Shown: positions 1-9,317 of the stretch, one piece after another
How positions within the stretch are numbered: the stretch's first letter is position 1
Layout of the letters: every line of letters begins with the position of its first letter
Source of the DNA: Mesorhizobium loti
GTDB lineage: Bacteria; Pseudomonadota; Alphaproteobacteria; Rhizobiales; Rhizobiaceae
DNA length: 64,000 nucleotides
Direction of reading: 5' to 3'
NCBI RefSeq assembly: GCF_002858745.1
Contig: NZ_PJRO01000010.1
Location: 1 to 64,000 of the forward strand
The notes under the pieces: model-generated
What the model was told of the DNA's origin: nothing
What the model saw: the letters and a program-made list of their open reading frames with translations, nothing else
Databases searched by the model: none
Made by a program: the position numbers and the translations under genes

Positions 1-3000
1 CATGGACGAGGTCGTTGAGAGGACCGCCGACAACGCCCGGCGCGCCGAGTTCGAACAGACTGGTCGATGTCGCACCCAGGGTCAGGTCGCCGGCGACCGT
101 CAGCTTGCCCGGGCTGCTGCCGGCCGACAGCGTGCCGTTGACGACCGTACTGCCCAGCGTGCCGCTACCGCCGATCGTGGCGCCGGCATCGACGGTGATG
201 CCCGATGAAGAAGCGATCGAACCATTCACAAGCAGCTTGCCGCCGCTCACCATCGTCGTGCCCGTGTAGGTGTTGGTGCCGGTGAGGATCGTGGTACCGG
301 CGATCTGCTCGACATTGCCAGTGCCGGAGATGTTGGACGCGAACTGATAGTCCGTCTCCGTGTGGTTGAAGACAATCTTGCCGCTGCCGGACCCGAAATC
401 CACCACTGGCGCGTTGAGTTTGCCGGCGCGCGCTGCTGTGTCGCCTGCGGCCGCGCCGATGTTGAGTGTCCCCGTCGATCCTGCATACTGTGCGATCCGC
501 AGATAGCTGGCCGAGACGTTGCCGCCATCCTGGATCGTCAACTGGCCGTTGCCGGAATCACCGAGAAGCAACATGCCGCTGTTGCTCCAGGTCGAACCTT
601 CGCCTGTTACCAGGACGGTGCCAGAGCCGCTGGAGAGATACCCGATACGCGCGAATGTGTTGCTGACGGTGCCGCCATCGGCAATCGTCAATTCGCCGTT
701 GCGGGCAGAACCGACATACAATTCTTCGCGGTTGTTCCAGGTCGAGCCTTGGCCTGTCACCATGACGGTGCCCGACGAACCGACCTGGTATCCGATACCT
801 CCAAACGAGTTGCTCACAGTACCACCATCAGCGATCGTCAACTCGCCGGTGCCCAGATAACCGACGAGAAGCTCGTCGCTGTTGATCCAGGTCGAGCCTG
901 GGCCCGTCACCGTGACAGTGCCTGAAGAGCCGTAAGTGTGACCTGCATACGCTCTGGAGCCATTGACGGTGGCGCCGTCTGCGATCGTCAGTTCGCCGGT
1001 CCCCTGATAGCCGACATACAAATCGCCGCCGTTTGTCCAGCTTGCCGCCTGGCCTGCAACAAAAACCTTGCCGTTGGAGCCCACAGCGTTGCCGGCATAG
1101 CCGGCACCATTGGCGACGGTACCGGTGATTTTCAGTATTCCGCCATCCACGCTGGTGGTGCCACCATAGGCGCTGTTGCCGGCCAGTGTCAGAGTGCCAC
1201 TGCCTGTTTTAAGAAGGCTGCCGGCACCTGTGATATTCCCGCCGATGGATGCGGAGAATGCGTTGCTGTCGATGGTACCGCCGTTGGCCGTGAGCACCAC
1301 ATTGCGCGTGACCGCGAGGTCGAACGTCGCGCCCAGTTGGAGTGTACCGCCGTCCAGGGTCACGCTACTGGAAGCATCGCCGAGACTGGCATCGCTGGAA
1401 ACGACGAGCGCACCGCCCGAAATGGTCGTGCCGCCGAAATGGGTATTAATGCCGTTGAGCGTGAGTGTGCCGGTGCCCTGCTTGATGATGGAGCCGCCAC
1501 CTGAGATCACGCCTGAGAATGCGGACGTGTTTGTTTGATTGACCCTGAGAACGGCTCCGCCGAGTTCCACCGTGCCGCCCGAGCCCGTCAGTTCGGACAT
1601 GGTCAGTCCAAATCCACCCAGGTCGAGCGTGCCACCGTTGACCGTGTATTTCGTATTGTCGACGAAGCCGTTTTCGGAGCCCGCCCGCAACGTGCCGTTT
1701 TCGACAATCGTTCCGCCGGAATAGTTGTTGTGGGTGCCGGCAAGCGTCAGCGTGCCTGTGCCGGTCTTGATCAGTGTGCCACCCGAGCCAAAAATGGACC
1801 CGCTGACCGCGGTCGAGCGGTCGTTGCTGCCGACGGTAAGGGTCTTGGCCCCGAGATTGAAATTGCCGACGCCTTCGATCGAGCCGGCCGTCGTTCCTGC
1901 CGACGCCAACTGCCAGATACCAAAACTGGCGCCGGTATTGATCACAAAACGCGCGTTGCCGCCGCTGCCGTTCCCCTGAAATCCCACAATTGTGGCGCCG
2001 TTGCCGGTGATCGTCGCCTGGTCTGCACTTGCGTTGTCTGTGAAATACACGTCTCCGCCGGTGCTGGTGATGTTGGCGGCGCCGGCGCGCGTGTTGTTGA
2101 GGAAGGCTAGACCACCGTAGTCGTTGACGATGGTCATGGAACCGGCATTCGTGCCGCCGCGGAAATACATATTGCCGGCGCCGCTGATCTCGGTAATGCC
2201 GCTCGCGTCCGCTCCATCCAGCGTGAAGGTGCTGTTGCTGACGCTCACCTTGCCTGCGAGCGAGCCGAGGCTGCCGACTGTCAGTGAGCCGGCGCTGATC
2301 GTCGTGCCACCAGTATAGGTGTTGGTGCCGGTCAGCGTGAGGTGGCCGGTGCCGGTCTTGAACAGCGCGCCGGAGCCGGAAATGGCGCCGGCATATGTTC
2401 CTGTGCTCGCTCCCTGATCGAAGGAGAGTGTTGCGTTGTTGACGATGTCGCCACGCAAGCTTGTCGTGGTGCCGGCAAGGGTACCGGCGCTGATTGTGGT
2501 GCCGCCGGAGTAGGTGTTGGCGCCCGTCAGGGTCAGCGCCCCCGAACCGACCTTGGTCAACGCGGTCTTTTTGGTCGCACCGTCTTTGATGACGCCGCTG
2601 AAGGTGGTCGAGCTGTTGTCGCCACCTGCCGTCAGTCTCGCATCGGCCATGCCGTTGTTGGTGACAGTGCCGGCTCCTGTCAGCGAACCGATTTCCTGGT
2701 CGGCTCCACCGAGATCGACGGTCGCGCCGCCGGCAACGCTGAAGGCACTGCTTGAGGCAAAGCTGTTGGCTGCGCCGCCCTTCAGCGCGCCGCTGGAGAT
2801 AGTTGTCGAGCCTGTGTAAGTATTTGAGCCGGAAAGTGTCAGCGTGCCGCTGCCGGTCTTTACCAGGGAACCGCCGGTGCCCTCTATCCTTCCGCTGACT
2901 TCGGTAGACCTGTTGTTGCCACCGACGGTGAGCGTCTTCGCGCCAAGAAGATGTATGCCGGCGCCTTCAATCGAGCCGGTCGCCGTTCCGGTTGAAGCAT

Positions 3001-5662
3001 TGGATATATCGAATGTACCGCCGGCATTGGTGATGAAGCGCGCGTTGCCGCCGCTGGCATTGCCAAAAAATCTGACGGTTCCGCCGCTGTTGGTGGTGAT
3101 GGTTGCACTGCCGGCCGTGCTGGCAGCCCCGATGAGGACCCTTTCGTTGAAGGACAGGTCGCCATTGTTGGCGATGACGGCATTGCCGGCGCTGCTACCC
3201 TCGAGGAAGGATAAGCCAAAATTGTTGGTAATTCTCGCATCGGCAGCAGTGCTGGTTCCGGAAAAAGCCAGGTCGGAATTGTTGGTGATTTGCGCAGTAC
3301 CGGCTTTGCTTTTTCCGGAGAACACCACACGGTGCCCGGTGCCGCTCTCGTTGACGATGGTGGCATTTTCGGCCGTGCTGTCGTCATCGAAGTTCACGGT
3401 GCCACGGTTGGTTATGGTGGCAGCGCTGCCGGCCTTGCTCGTGTTGTTGAAATTCAGCGTGCCGTTGTTGCCGATCTCGGCGCTGCCGGCCGTGCTGGAG
3501 CTATTGAACGCCAATGTGCCGTTGTTGGTGACTGTGGCGCTGCCGGCCGTGCTGGTGTTGAGGAAAATCGCGGTACCGTCGTTCGTGATCCCAGCGGTTC
3601 CAGCGCTTGATGTGCCGTCGAAATACGTGGTGCCTTTGTTGGAAATGCTTGTGATGCCGCTTGTGTCTGCGTTGGTGATCATGAACGTACCAATGGCGCC
3701 GACATCCACGCTGCCAAGGATCTTGCCGGGTGTGCCGGCCTTACCAATCTGCAGTGTGCCACCGTCGATCTTGGTGCCGCCGGTATAGGTGTTGGTGCCT
3801 GCGAGCAAGACGGTTCCGCCGCCGCCGATCGTCAGGTCATCGCCGCTGATCACACCTGTCAGCGTCAGCGTCTTGTCGGCATAGGCCGAGATCGCTCCGC
3901 CACCCGTGCCAAGCGTGATGTTGCGTGCGGAGGTAAAGGTTTCGGTTGCATAGAGCGTGCCGTCGGTCGTGGCGTCGCCCAGCGTGAGGCCACCGACCAG
4001 GCCGCCGAGCTGGCCGTCATTGCCGATGCCGATCTTGCTGTTGGCGCGGACGATCGTGCCGCCCGTATAGCTGTTGGCATTGTTGGTCATGAACAGCATG
4101 CCGCCGCCGATCACGTCAACCACGCCGGGGGTAGCACCGTCCTCGATCTTGCCGGCTAAGGTGATCGTGCTGCCGGCGGTGTCGATCGTAGGATCGGCAG
4201 TCAGCGCAAAGCCGTTGCCGAAAGTACCATTCGTGGTGAACTGGACGACGGTATCGTCGCCGAGCGTCACCTTGCCGGCGCCGAGCGATCCGTACTTGCC
4301 GGGCGAGGCGCCTGTGCCTGCACGCACTGTGGTGCCGGTGCCGCTGACGACGAGCCCGTTGAAGCTATTGCCGTCGTTCAGCAGTGCCAGCGTTCCGCCG
4401 CCGGAAAGGGAGATTCCCTTGTCACTGACACCCTCAACGGAACCGGAAACCGTGGTCGTTGCCCCTGCTGCGATCGTGACGCTTGTCACCGCGTCAGTGG
4501 TCGTGAAGAGCGCGCCACCGAGTCCGACGCCGCTCTGCGATCCCCCGCCACTACCCGATCCGCCAGCAGCCATGCCGCCAATGGTCGCGTCCCGTGTGTT
4601 GCTAATCGTCAGTGTGGCGCCGCATTTGGGGTCGATCACCGTGGTGCAAACGAAAAGGCTGCCGCCCATACCGGCGCCGCCGCCGCCCCAACCGCTGGAA
4701 GGGCCGCCTGTACCGCCGCCGCCGCCGTAACCTCCAGATGCCCCACCGCCGCCGAAACCGGCGCCGCCGCCGCCACCGCCAAAGCCGCCATTGCCTCCAC
4801 GTCCGCTTGTACCGACGCCACCGCCACCGCCGCCACCGAATCCGCCATTCGCTCCGATGATGCCGCCGCCACCGCCGCCGCCATAGCCGCCGGCGCCGCC
4901 ATTGCCACCGGAGTTGCCGGCACCGCCATTCGTGCCGCCGCCGCCGCCGCCGTTGCCGCCAAAACCGCCGCCGCCGCTGTTGGCTCCGCCGCTTGTTCCC
5001 CCCGCGCCAGCATTGCCGCCGGGCAGGATTCCTGCCGACCCACCGCTGTTGTAGTTGCCGCCATCGGCATTCACACCAATACCGCCGCCGCCGCCCGCAC
5101 CAGCACCGCCACTACCGCCGCCGTCGCCGCCCAGGCCACCACCACCGCCCGAAATGCCACCGCCGGCGCCATTGCCGCCTTTGGCGGCATTGTTGGAAAA
5201 ACCAACATTCGTCAGGGTCACATCGCCCGACATGGCGAATATACCGCCACCCGCCCCGAGCCCGCCGCCACCGCCGCCAGCACCGCCGTCGCCGCCCTTG
5301 GCGTAGCCGTTGGCGAGCGTCACATTCGAGATGTTGACGTCGTCACCGCTCGGCGCGGCGACGAAGAAGATACGATACTGGCTGTTGCCGCTGATCGTGT
5401 GGTCGTTGCCGGCAATCGTCACGCCCTTGGTGATCGCGGTGAGTTCAGCGTTCAGCGTGATGTTGCCAGTGATGTTGATCGTATCGCCACCACTGCCGGC
5501 ATTGACGTTGGCGATCGCGGCCTGAAGGCTTGCCGTGTCGTTGGCGGTGTAGGTTGCAGCCAGCGCCGGGATCGGTGAAAACACGAGGCCGGCCAGAGCC
5601 GTGCCCGCTGAAAGGCGTGCGACCCACCTTGCCCGAATTCTCAACTCCGCCCTGGTAATCAC
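1..5662 (-). CDS. Giant autotransporter adhesin-like protein (N-terminal part, runs off left edge)
   Basis: The frame is open from a GTG at 5662-5660 to the window edge, giving about 1,887 residues with the C-terminal beta-barrel not in view. The start is chosen because it opens a Sec signal peptide (arginine-rich n-region, then AGTALAGLVFSP and cleavage near PALAA). A GAGGG element lies 9 bases upstream. After the signal come an N-terminal beta-helix start, a glycine-rich block (about residues 120-336), a tandem ~19-residue repeat and a tandem 50-residue repeat. Scattered throughout are TLTGTNTYTGGTTI motifs, which are passenger-associated repeats of type V autotransporters. Such proteins thread a beta-helical passenger to the cell surface for adhesion or aggregation. 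The family is secure; the ligand is unknown. Frame continuity was checked by hand at both ends and near 2300. Confidence 0.9.
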   Translation of the reverse strand, partial: MITRAELRIRARWVARLSAGTALAGLVFSPIPALAATYTANDTASLQAAIANVNAGSGGDTINITGNITLNAELTAITKGVTIAGNDHTISGNSQYRIFFVAAPSGDDVNISNVTLANGYAKGGDGGAGGGGGGLGAGGGIFAMSGDVTLTNVGFSNNAAKGGNGAGGGISGGGGGLGGDGGGSGGAGAGGGGGIGVNADGGNYNSGGSAGILPGGNAGAGGTSGGANSGGGGFGGNGGGGGGTNGGAGNSGGNGGAGGYGGGGGGGIIGANGGFGGGGGGGVGTSGRGGNGGFGGGGGGAGFGGGGASGGYGGGGGTGGPSSGWGGGGAGMGGSLFVCTTVIDPKCGATLTISNTRDATIGGMAAGGSGSGGGSQSGVGLGGALFTTTDAVTSVTIAAGATTTVSGSVEGVSDKGISLSGGGTLALLNDGNSFNGLVVSGTGTTVRAGTGASPGKYGSLGAGKVTLGDDTVVQFTTNGTFGNGFALTADPTIDTAGSTITLAGKIEDGATPGVVDVIGGGMLFMTNNANSYTGGTIVRANSKIGIGNDGQLGGLVGGLTLGDATTDGTLYATETFTSARNITLGTGGGAISAYADKTLTLTGVISGDDLTIGGGGTVLLAGTNTYTGGTKIDGGTLQIGKAGTPGKILGSVDVGAIGTFMITNADTSGITSISNKGTTYFDGTSSAGTAGITNDGTAIFLNTSTAGSATVTNNGTLAFNSSSTAGSAEIGNNGTLNFNNTSKAGSAATITNRGTVNFDDDSTAENATIVNESGTGHRVVFSGKSKAGTAQITNNSDLAFSGTSTAADARITNNFGLSFLEGSSAGNAVIANNGDLSFNERVLIGAASTAGSATITTNSGGTVRFFGNASGGNARFITNAGGTFDISNASTGTATGSIEGAGIHLLGAKTLTVGGNNRSTEVSGRIEGTGGSLVKTGSGTLTLSGSNTYTGSTTISSGALKGGAANSFASSSAFSVAGGATVDLGGADQEIGSLTGAGTVTNNGMADARLTAGGDNSSTTFSGVIKDGATKKTALTKVGSGALTLTGANTYSGGTTISAGTLAGTTTSLRGDIVNNATLSFDQGASTGTYAGAISGSGALFKTGTGHLTLTGTNTYTGGTTISAGSLTVGSLGSLAGKVSVSNSTFTLDGADASGITEISGAGNMYFRGGTNAGSMTIVNDYGGLAFLNNTRAGAANITSTGGDVYFTDNASADQATITGNGATIVGFQGNGSGGNARFVINTGASFGIWQLASAGTTAGSIEGVGNFNLGAKTLTVGSNDRSTAVSGSIFGSGGTLIKTGTGTLTLAGTHNNYSGGTIVENGTLRAGSENGFVDNTKYTVNGGTLDLGGFGLTMSELTGSGGTVELGGAVLRVNQTNTSAFSGVISGGGSIIKQGTGTLTLNGINTHFGGTTISGGALVVSSDASLGDASSSVTLDGGTLQLGATFDLAVTRNVVLTANGGTIDSNAFSASIGGNITGAGSLLKTGSGTLTLAGNSAYGGTTSVDGGILKITGTVANGAGYAGNAVGSNGKVFVAGQAASWTNGGDLYVGYQGTGELTIADGATVNGSRAYAGHTYGSSGTVTVTGPGSTWINSDELLVGYLGTGELTIADGGTVSNSFGGIGYQVGSSGTVMVTGQGSTWNNREELYVGSARNGELTIADGGTVSNTFARIGYLSSGSGTVLVTGEGSTWSNSGMLLLGDSGNGQLTIQDGGNVSASYLRIAQYAGSTGTLNIGAAAGDTAARAGKLNAPVVDFGSGSGKIVFNHTETDYQFASNISGTGNVEQIAGTTILTGTNTYTGTTMVSGGKLLVNGSIASSSGITVDAGATIGGSGTLGSTVVNGTLSAGSSPGKLTVAGDLTLGATSTSLFELGAPGVVGGPLNDLVH
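460..1072 (-). repeat. Tandem 50-residue (150-bp) coding repeats in the autotransporter passenger
   Basis: About four consecutive units share the pattern GELTIADGGTVSN, then GSSGTVTVTG, then GSTW and LYVG. The first and last units are partial or degenerate. The period is 50 codons. Units of this kind form beta-helix rungs in autotransporter passengers. The DNA copies have diverged, so the array is old rather than freshly amplified. Confidence 0.75.
3145..3620 (-). repeat. Tandem ~19-residue coding repeats in the autotransporter passenger
   Basis: About eight units follow a pattern such as STAGSATVTNNGTLAFNS, with lengths of 19-22 residues. Asn-Asn-Gly turns and alternating hydrophobic residues fit single rungs of a right-handed beta-helix. 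They lie between two PATR-rich stretches. Confidence 0.65.
4655..5305 (-). repeat. Glycine-rich low-complexity block of the autotransporter
   Basis: The encoded protein is dominated by GGNGG, GGGGG and GGAG runs with occasional Ala, Asn and Ser, about 215 residues long. On the plus strand this reads as CCGCCG-type low-complexity DNA. The block lies just after the N-terminal beta-helix start. Confidence 0.7.
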
Positions 5663-6057
5663 GTTCCATTTCCCTCACGCCGATACCGGGCGTAGACACC
5701 AACTCCGGAGCCGATGCGAGCCCCGGAGTTGATACACCCAAGAAAAGTCAAGCCATTGATTTTATTTGTAAAATAAGTACACGCACCTGCGCCGCATGCC
5801 TGGGCACGCAGTCGACAGGCCGCTTCGCTCCGATGGGGGCGGTCGTGTGCTGACAAATCCAAATTTGCAGCGCGGAGAGATGCTCCACGCTGTCCCTGCC
5901 CCTCGGTATGTCTGGCAATGTTATGCCCGCGAACCCGTGGAGGCGTCCTGATGGCGCACTGCAGGTTTTCTGAAACTTTTCTGAAATTTGCGCGCCTCAG
6001 CGGTTGGCGGTGCCTTCACGCAAGCATTTCAGCGCCTAGCCAATCAAACTGGTTTGT
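5663..6057. other. Intergenic region (395 bp) upstream of the autotransporter gene
   Basis: No convincing gene is seen. On the minus strand the region must hold the autotransporter promoter and leader. It includes an AT-rich stretch around 5745-5775, unusual for this GC-rich window, and the stem-loop at 5700-5731. The right part is downstream of the LuxR gene, which ends at 6058. No clear -35/-10 pair could be picked. Confidence 0.5.
5700..5731 (-). promoter_or_regulatory. Stem-loop in the autotransporter leader
   Basis: CAACTCCGG (5700-5708) pairs perfectly with CCGGAGTTG (5723-5731) across a 14-base loop. It lies about 40 bases upstream of the GTG start. A leader hairpin of this kind could affect translation or mRNA stability; the role is inferred. 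Confidence 0.4.
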
Positions 6058-7203
6058 TCAAGCTTGGTGGGTAGGTTGGTGCAGTCCGCCGTCAAGCATC
6101 ATCATCAACCGTATCAAATCGGCTTGCCGGTTTGTGCCAGTTTTCTCGAAGACGCGCTGGAGATGGACGCGAACGGTTGGCAGGGACACGCAGAGTTCGT
6201 CGGCAACAGCCTGCAGCCCCTGGCAGCGCGCCACGGCCAGAGCCACATCAGTCTCGGCTCTGGTCAACCGGTATGTCTGACGCAGGACCGAGGACGGCAA
6301 TTCGGCCTGAGCTTGCGGGTTGACCAGAAGGACCAATGCCGAAGACGACTTGCTGTGACCGTTGCCGCGGCCGACAGGCACGACTTGCACCAAAAGTGGG
6401 TGGCCCGTGCTGGACGAATGCAATGCGTGACTTCCGCCACGGGGCATGCCATCGACCGGAGCCTGGATCGAGTTTCCGATCAGCCTTTGAAGTACGGCAT
6501 CATCGGTCGGACGCACGGCTTGCAGGTGGCCGCCGATGCCAACCTTGAGATCGACCCCTTTGCGGATGTGGTCGAGCGCTGCCAAATTGGCATGGACAAC
6601 CCTGCCGTCCGCGGAAACAAAGATCACGCCGTGACGAACTGCCTCCCAGGCGTCGAACGTGTCCTTGCCGATAGTCGCATTGTGAGCAAGCAGTGACTGG
6701 GTCCGCAGGGCGTGCCGAAGATGCGGTGTCAAAAGTCGCATCAGATCCCGCCGCTCCTGTGTGCCATAGGCCTCTGACCGCAATGGCGCCGCGATGCAAA
6801 GCCAGGCATCGACCATCGAATCCGTATTCAGCTTGGTGAAAAGGCCATCTCCCACTTCGTTGGGCAGTGCCCAGTCGACGAAGAACTCGCTGCGCAGCAA
6901 CTCCGCTCTCGACGTTATTTGATCCCCCGTTAAAATGGCGCCGACAGGAGAATGGTGAATGGCAGCCGCAACGGGGTCCATGCGACCATAATAGGCGTTG
7001 TATGTTTCCATCGTCGCCAGGTCGGTTCCGGAGGACGCCACCTTCATCTCACGCGATTTCGGATCGACGACCAGCAGGGCGACGCCGAAAGCGTCGAAGG
7101 CTCCTGCAATGCGCCGCAGGGTGAAGTCCCACCTGGCCGCGTCGAGGGCAGCTTCGTGGATGTTGGAAACAAGCTCCGAGAACTGGCCAAGCGTGACAGC
7201 CAT
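6058..7203 (-). CDS. LuxR-family transcriptional regulator
   Basis: This 381-aa protein has a C-terminal LuxR-type helix-turn-helix in the last ~65 residues (LTRAETDVALAVARC, then LPTVRVHLQRVFEKTG). The N-terminal ~300 residues resemble no ligand domain I can name. The start is the ATG at 7203, chosen over an upstream TTG because GGAGGGG lies just before it. It is likely a cytoplasmic DNA-binding regulator. Its targets are unknown; the flanking autotransporter and the SLC13 transporter are both on the same strand. Confidence 0.85.
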   Translation of the reverse strand: MAVTLGQFSELVSNIHEAALDAARWDFTLRRIAGAFDAFGVALLVVDPKSREMKVASSGTDLATMETYNAYYGRMDPVAAAIHHSPVGAILTGDQITSRAELLRSEFFVDWALPNEVGDGLFTKLNTDSMVDAWLCIAAPLRSEAYGTQERRDLMRLLTPHLRHALRTQSLLAHNATIGKDTFDAWEAVRHGVIFVSADGRVVHANLAALDHIRKGVDLKVGIGGHLQAVRPTDDAVLQRLIGNSIQAPVDGMPRGGSHALHSSSTGHPLLVQVVPVGRGNGHSKSSSALVLLVNPQAQAELPSSVLRQTYRLTRAETDVALAVARCQGLQAVADELCVSLPTVRVHLQRVFEKTGTNRQADLIRLMMMLDGGLHQPTHQA

Positions 7204-7354
7204 GTGCCCCTCCGGCAGCGACAACGCCGTACCTAACCTGAGCCTGGAGCTCCGCTTGTCAAGGAAGAAATGCCGCGTTCGGCTGCAGTTGCTATTGCCA
7301 AACGGTCTTGACGCAGCCGCGCTGCTACCCAGCGCGATTTGTTCTTTGGAGCGC

Positions 7355-9130
7355 CTACCGCAGCGGCCAGACCAGCATCAGCATTGGGACCGCGACCGCT
7401 ATTACCAGAATGGAAAGCGGAAGCCCGAGACGGGGATAGTCGCTGAACCGATAACCGCCCGGCCCCATCACCAGCGTGTTGCACTGATGGCCGATCGGGG
7501 TCAGAAAATCGCAACCGGCACCAATAGCGACGGCCATCAGGAAGGCTTCCGGATGATAGCCAAGCGTTGATGCGAAACCAGCGGCAACCGGCGCTACGAC
7601 GAGAACTGTCGCCGCATTGTTGAGAAATGGCGTGACTGCCATCGCCACGACGAGGATGAGCGCCAACGCACCCGCTGGCGGCAATCTCGAGCCTATTTCG
7701 GCCAACCACATCGCAATTACGTCGGTGGCGCCACTGCGGCGCAGCGAGTCCGATACGGGAATCAACGCGGCGAGCATGACCAGGATCGGGCCGTCGATGG
7801 CGTTGTAGATGTCGCGTATCGGCACCACGCGAAATAACACCATCGCAACCGCAGCCGTGAAGAAAGCGACGGGTATGGGGACCACCCCGGTGGTTGTGGC
7901 GATCATCGCGGCGGCCAGGATCAGGATCGGGATACTGCCGCCCCGTACGCTGCCGAGCAGGATGGGCCGTTCGGCGAGCGGCAGCGCGCCAAGTTCCCGC
8001 AGGATATCCGGCAACCGCGTTCGCTTGCCCTGTAACAAAAGCACATCGCCCAAGCGCAGGGTCAGTGCTCCAAGGCGCTCGCTGATGCGTTCGCCTTTGC
8101 GGCTGACGGCAAGAAGATTGATCTTGTAGCGATCGTAGAGTGCAAGGCGCTGAGCGGACCAGCCGATCAGGGGTGAACTTTCACCCAGGACCGCTTCGAC
8201 CGTCCCATAAGATTCACCGCTGCCCTCCCCGGAATCCTGGCGACCGTCGGTCAGGTCGAGCTTGGCCTGGGCGACAACGCGGTCCAGCGCTTCGGGCGAG
8301 CCTTCGAGCAGAACGATGTCGCCTTCGCGCAGCCTGGCGTCCGGCAGAGGCGCGACGTGGAACGTGCGTGAGCGCAGGATTGAGGTAACCACCACCTCGC
8401 CGCCAGCATAATTCATCAATTCGCCGACGGTTTTTCCGTTTACCGTTGAATTCGAAACGACCAATGCCTCAGTGACATAGTTGTTGACGTCCAATGCATC
8501 CTGAACAGAGCCGGTTTCGCGAACACGAACCGGCACCAGCCAGTAAAACAGCGACAGAAAGACAATGCCGGTAACCGCGAGAGCTGCTCCAACCGGAGTG
8601 AAGTCGAACATGGTGAAGGAAGTGCCGGTAAGTTCCTCGCGAATACGGGACACGACCACATTGGGCGACGTGCCGATTTGCGTCATCAGCCCGCCAAGCA
8701 GCGAACCGAACGCCATAGGCATCAGGAAGACCGAAGGCGAGCTGTTGGACTTGCGCGCGAACTGAAAGGCAATTGGAATCATGATTGCCAGCGCACCGAT
8801 GTTTTTCACAAAGGCCGACAGCACGGTGACGACGGCGACCAGAAGCACAAGTTGTGCACGAATACCGGTCACATTGGGTGCTACGCGCTGTATCGCGAAT
8901 TCCATGACACCGGACCGGGCCACCCCGGCGCTGACCAGCAGCGCACTGCCCACAATGATCACGATATCGTCGCTGAAGCCCGAAAATGCATGGTCATAGG
9001 GAACGACGCCGACGGCAAGTGCGAGGATCAATGCGAGGCAAGCGACGAGATCGTAACGCAACCGCCCCCAGACAAAGGCAACCATCATCAGAATGATGAC
9101 GGCAATGGAGAGGAGCTGATTGATTGCCAT
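7355..9130 (-). CDS. SLC13/DASS-family anion transporter with TrkA-C domains
   Basis: This 591-aa inner-membrane protein has about six N-terminal helices, including FVKNIGALAIMIP and the MTQIGTSPNVVV motif. A central soluble region of about 200 residues carries two TrkA-C (RCK-C)-like domains (around 215-290 and 310-390). A second membrane half ends with the NNAATVLVVAPVA motif typical of divalent anion/sodium symporters. Members move dicarboxylates, sulfate or similar anions; the substrate here cannot be told. Length and domain order are normal for bacterial SLC13 proteins with an RCK-C insert. Confidence 0.85.
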   Translation of the reverse strand: MAINQLLSIAVIILMMVAFVWGRLRYDLVACLALILALAVGVVPYDHAFSGFSDDIVIIVGSALLVSAGVARSGVMEFAIQRVAPNVTGIRAQLVLLVAVVTVLSAFVKNIGALAIMIPIAFQFARKSNSSPSVFLMPMAFGSLLGGLMTQIGTSPNVVVSRIREELTGTSFTMFDFTPVGAALAVTGIVFLSLFYWLVPVRVRETGSVQDALDVNNYVTEALVVSNSTVNGKTVGELMNYAGGEVVVTSILRSRTFHVAPLPDARLREGDIVLLEGSPEALDRVVAQAKLDLTDGRQDSGEGSGESYGTVEAVLGESSPLIGWSAQRLALYDRYKINLLAVSRKGERISERLGALTLRLGDVLLLQGKRTRLPDILRELGALPLAERPILLGSVRGGSIPILILAAAMIATTTGVVPIPVAFFTAAVAMVLFRVVPIRDIYNAIDGPILVMLAALIPVSDSLRRSGATDVIAMWLAEIGSRLPPAGALALILVVAMAVTPFLNNAATVLVVAPVAAGFASTLGYHPEAFLMAVAIGAGCDFLTPIGHQCNTLVMGPGGYRFSDYPRLGLPLSILVIAVAVPMLMLVWPLR

Positions 9131-9218
9131 GGAGAGGAGGTTCCCGCTCCAGGGTGGTTTGTCAACGACCTGTGTGTTGCCAGCGGATGGTATTAGCCTG
9201 AAGGCACGCGGTCCCAGA

Positions 9219-9317
9219 GCAACTCCAGGAAAAGTGTGTAACGGTTTTCCGTCCGGAATTGCGTGAAAACAAAGAGTTAGAGCATTTCCGCGTTTTCGTG
9301 AAAAACGGAAATGCTCT
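9219..9317. repeat. RIME-like double-hairpin repeat, copy A
   Basis: This ~99-bp element matches 36450-36548 with about 12 mismatches and no gap by eye. It consists of two adjacent hairpins. The first is bounded by GCAACTCC and GGAATTGC. The second is a perfect 12-bp stem, AGAGCATTTCCG (9279-9290) with CGGAAATGCTCT (9306-9317). Repeats of this look are widespread in Mesorhizobium genomes. The right end overlaps the stop codon of the hydro-lyase gene. Confidence 0.85.

Noticed and set aside
460..1072. Regular ~150-bp DNA repeats considered as CRISPR or satellite
   Set aside because: The period is 50 codons, the units are in frame and conserved at protein level, and there are no short identical repeats with unique spacers.
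2844..3788. 314-codon plus-strand open frame and its neighbours at 362-4730
   Set aside because: They are antisense to the autotransporter. Its Gly-, Thr- and Asn-rich codons read as Pro-, Val- and Leu-rich protein on the other strand, with no family resemblance.
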